This document shows, one piece after another, positions 8,107-10,358 of a DNA stretch of 10,358 bases. Made by a program: the position numbers and the translations under genes. The stretch's first letter is position 1; each line of letters starts with the position of its first letter. The notes beneath the pieces were generated by a model that saw nothing but the letters and a program-made list of their open reading frames with translations, was not told where the DNA came from and did no database searches. Origin of the DNA: an uncultured Pseudorhodoferax sp. (GTDB taxonomy: Bacteria; Pseudomonadota; Gammaproteobacteria; Burkholderiales; Burkholderiaceae). The DNA lies in assembly GCA_913776795.1 (NCBI GenBank), contig CAJYRH010000016.1:1-10358 (forward strand). Reading direction: 5' to 3'.

Positions 8107-8130
8107 CCTGTGCCGCCTTCGGCACGGGTT
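8107..8130 (+). terminator. Second hairpin in the clpX-lon gap, possible terminator
   Basis: CCTGTGCCG (8107-8115) pairs with CGGCACGGG (8120-8128) over 9 bp with one wobble and a CCTT loop, a tight and stable hairpin. Only TT follows before GAAAA, so the U-run is poor. Its right arm ends next to the TTGAAA -35 of the predicted lon promoter. It may cut read-through from clpX into lon. Confidence 0.4.
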
Positions 8131-8156
8131 GAAAATGTGACATCGGCGACCATATT
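8127..8156 (+). promoter_or_regulatory. Sigma32-like (RpoH) heat-shock promoter of lon
   Basis: GGTTGAAA (8127-8134) resembles the sigma32 -35 core CTTGAAA. After 13 nt, GACCATAT (8148-8155) matches the downstream half of the sigma32 -10 consensus CCCCATnT. The spacing is within the range known for E. coli sigma32 promoters. The start point would be near 8162-8164, leaving a leader of about 18 nt with AAGGA at 8171-8175. lon is an established sigma32 target in E. coli. A sigma70 reading (TTGAAA with ATATTC) is possible but poorer. Confidence 0.5.
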
Positions 8157-8180
8157 CGCTGGGTCACACAAAGGATTCTG

Positions 8181-10358
<2,178 letters not shown>

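Overview
This window looks like a piece of high-GC betaproteobacterial chromosome, most likely Burkholderiales and probably Comamonadaceae. That placement is inferred from base composition, codon use, the tRNA-Leu/tig/clpP/clpX/lon order and recalled protein similarity; no database was searched. Every gene I can support lies on the + strand, and coding density is high.

Positions 1-4490 hold a two-gene RND efflux operon: a lipoprotein-type periplasmic adaptor (128-1285) and, 7 bp later, an inner-membrane RND permease (1293-4490). A sigma70-like promoter (22-51) precedes it. A 22-bp near-perfect palindrome (50-71) overlaps the -10 element and looks like a TetR/AcrR-family operator. No outer-membrane channel gene or regulator gene is visible, so the pump probably borrows a TolC-like channel encoded elsewhere, and its repressor would lie left of the window.

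Positions 4491-10358 hold a classic protein quality-control cluster: tRNA-Leu(UAG) at 4556-4642, trigger factor (tig, 4671-5984), ClpP peptidase (clpP, 6056-6676), ClpX unfoldase (clpX, 6790-8055) and Lon protease (lon, from 8181, cut by the right edge). The tRNA sits only 28 nt before tig with no terminator between them, so tig is probably read from the tRNA promoter. A strong intrinsic terminator with a 14-bp perfect stem separates clpP from clpX. A sigma32-like promoter precedes lon. Trigger factor helps nascent chains fold at the ribosome exit; ClpXP and Lon degrade damaged, tagged or regulatory proteins.

I see no mobile element, CRISPR array, toxin-antitoxin pair or unknown multi-gene system. 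The conserved genes have intact catalytic motifs. The points worth a second look are regulatory (the palindromic operator, tRNA-tig coupling, the clpP/clpX terminator, the lon heat-shock promoter) and two features of the permease: an Arg-rich insertion between TM2 and TM3, and Arg in place of the usual TM10 Lys.
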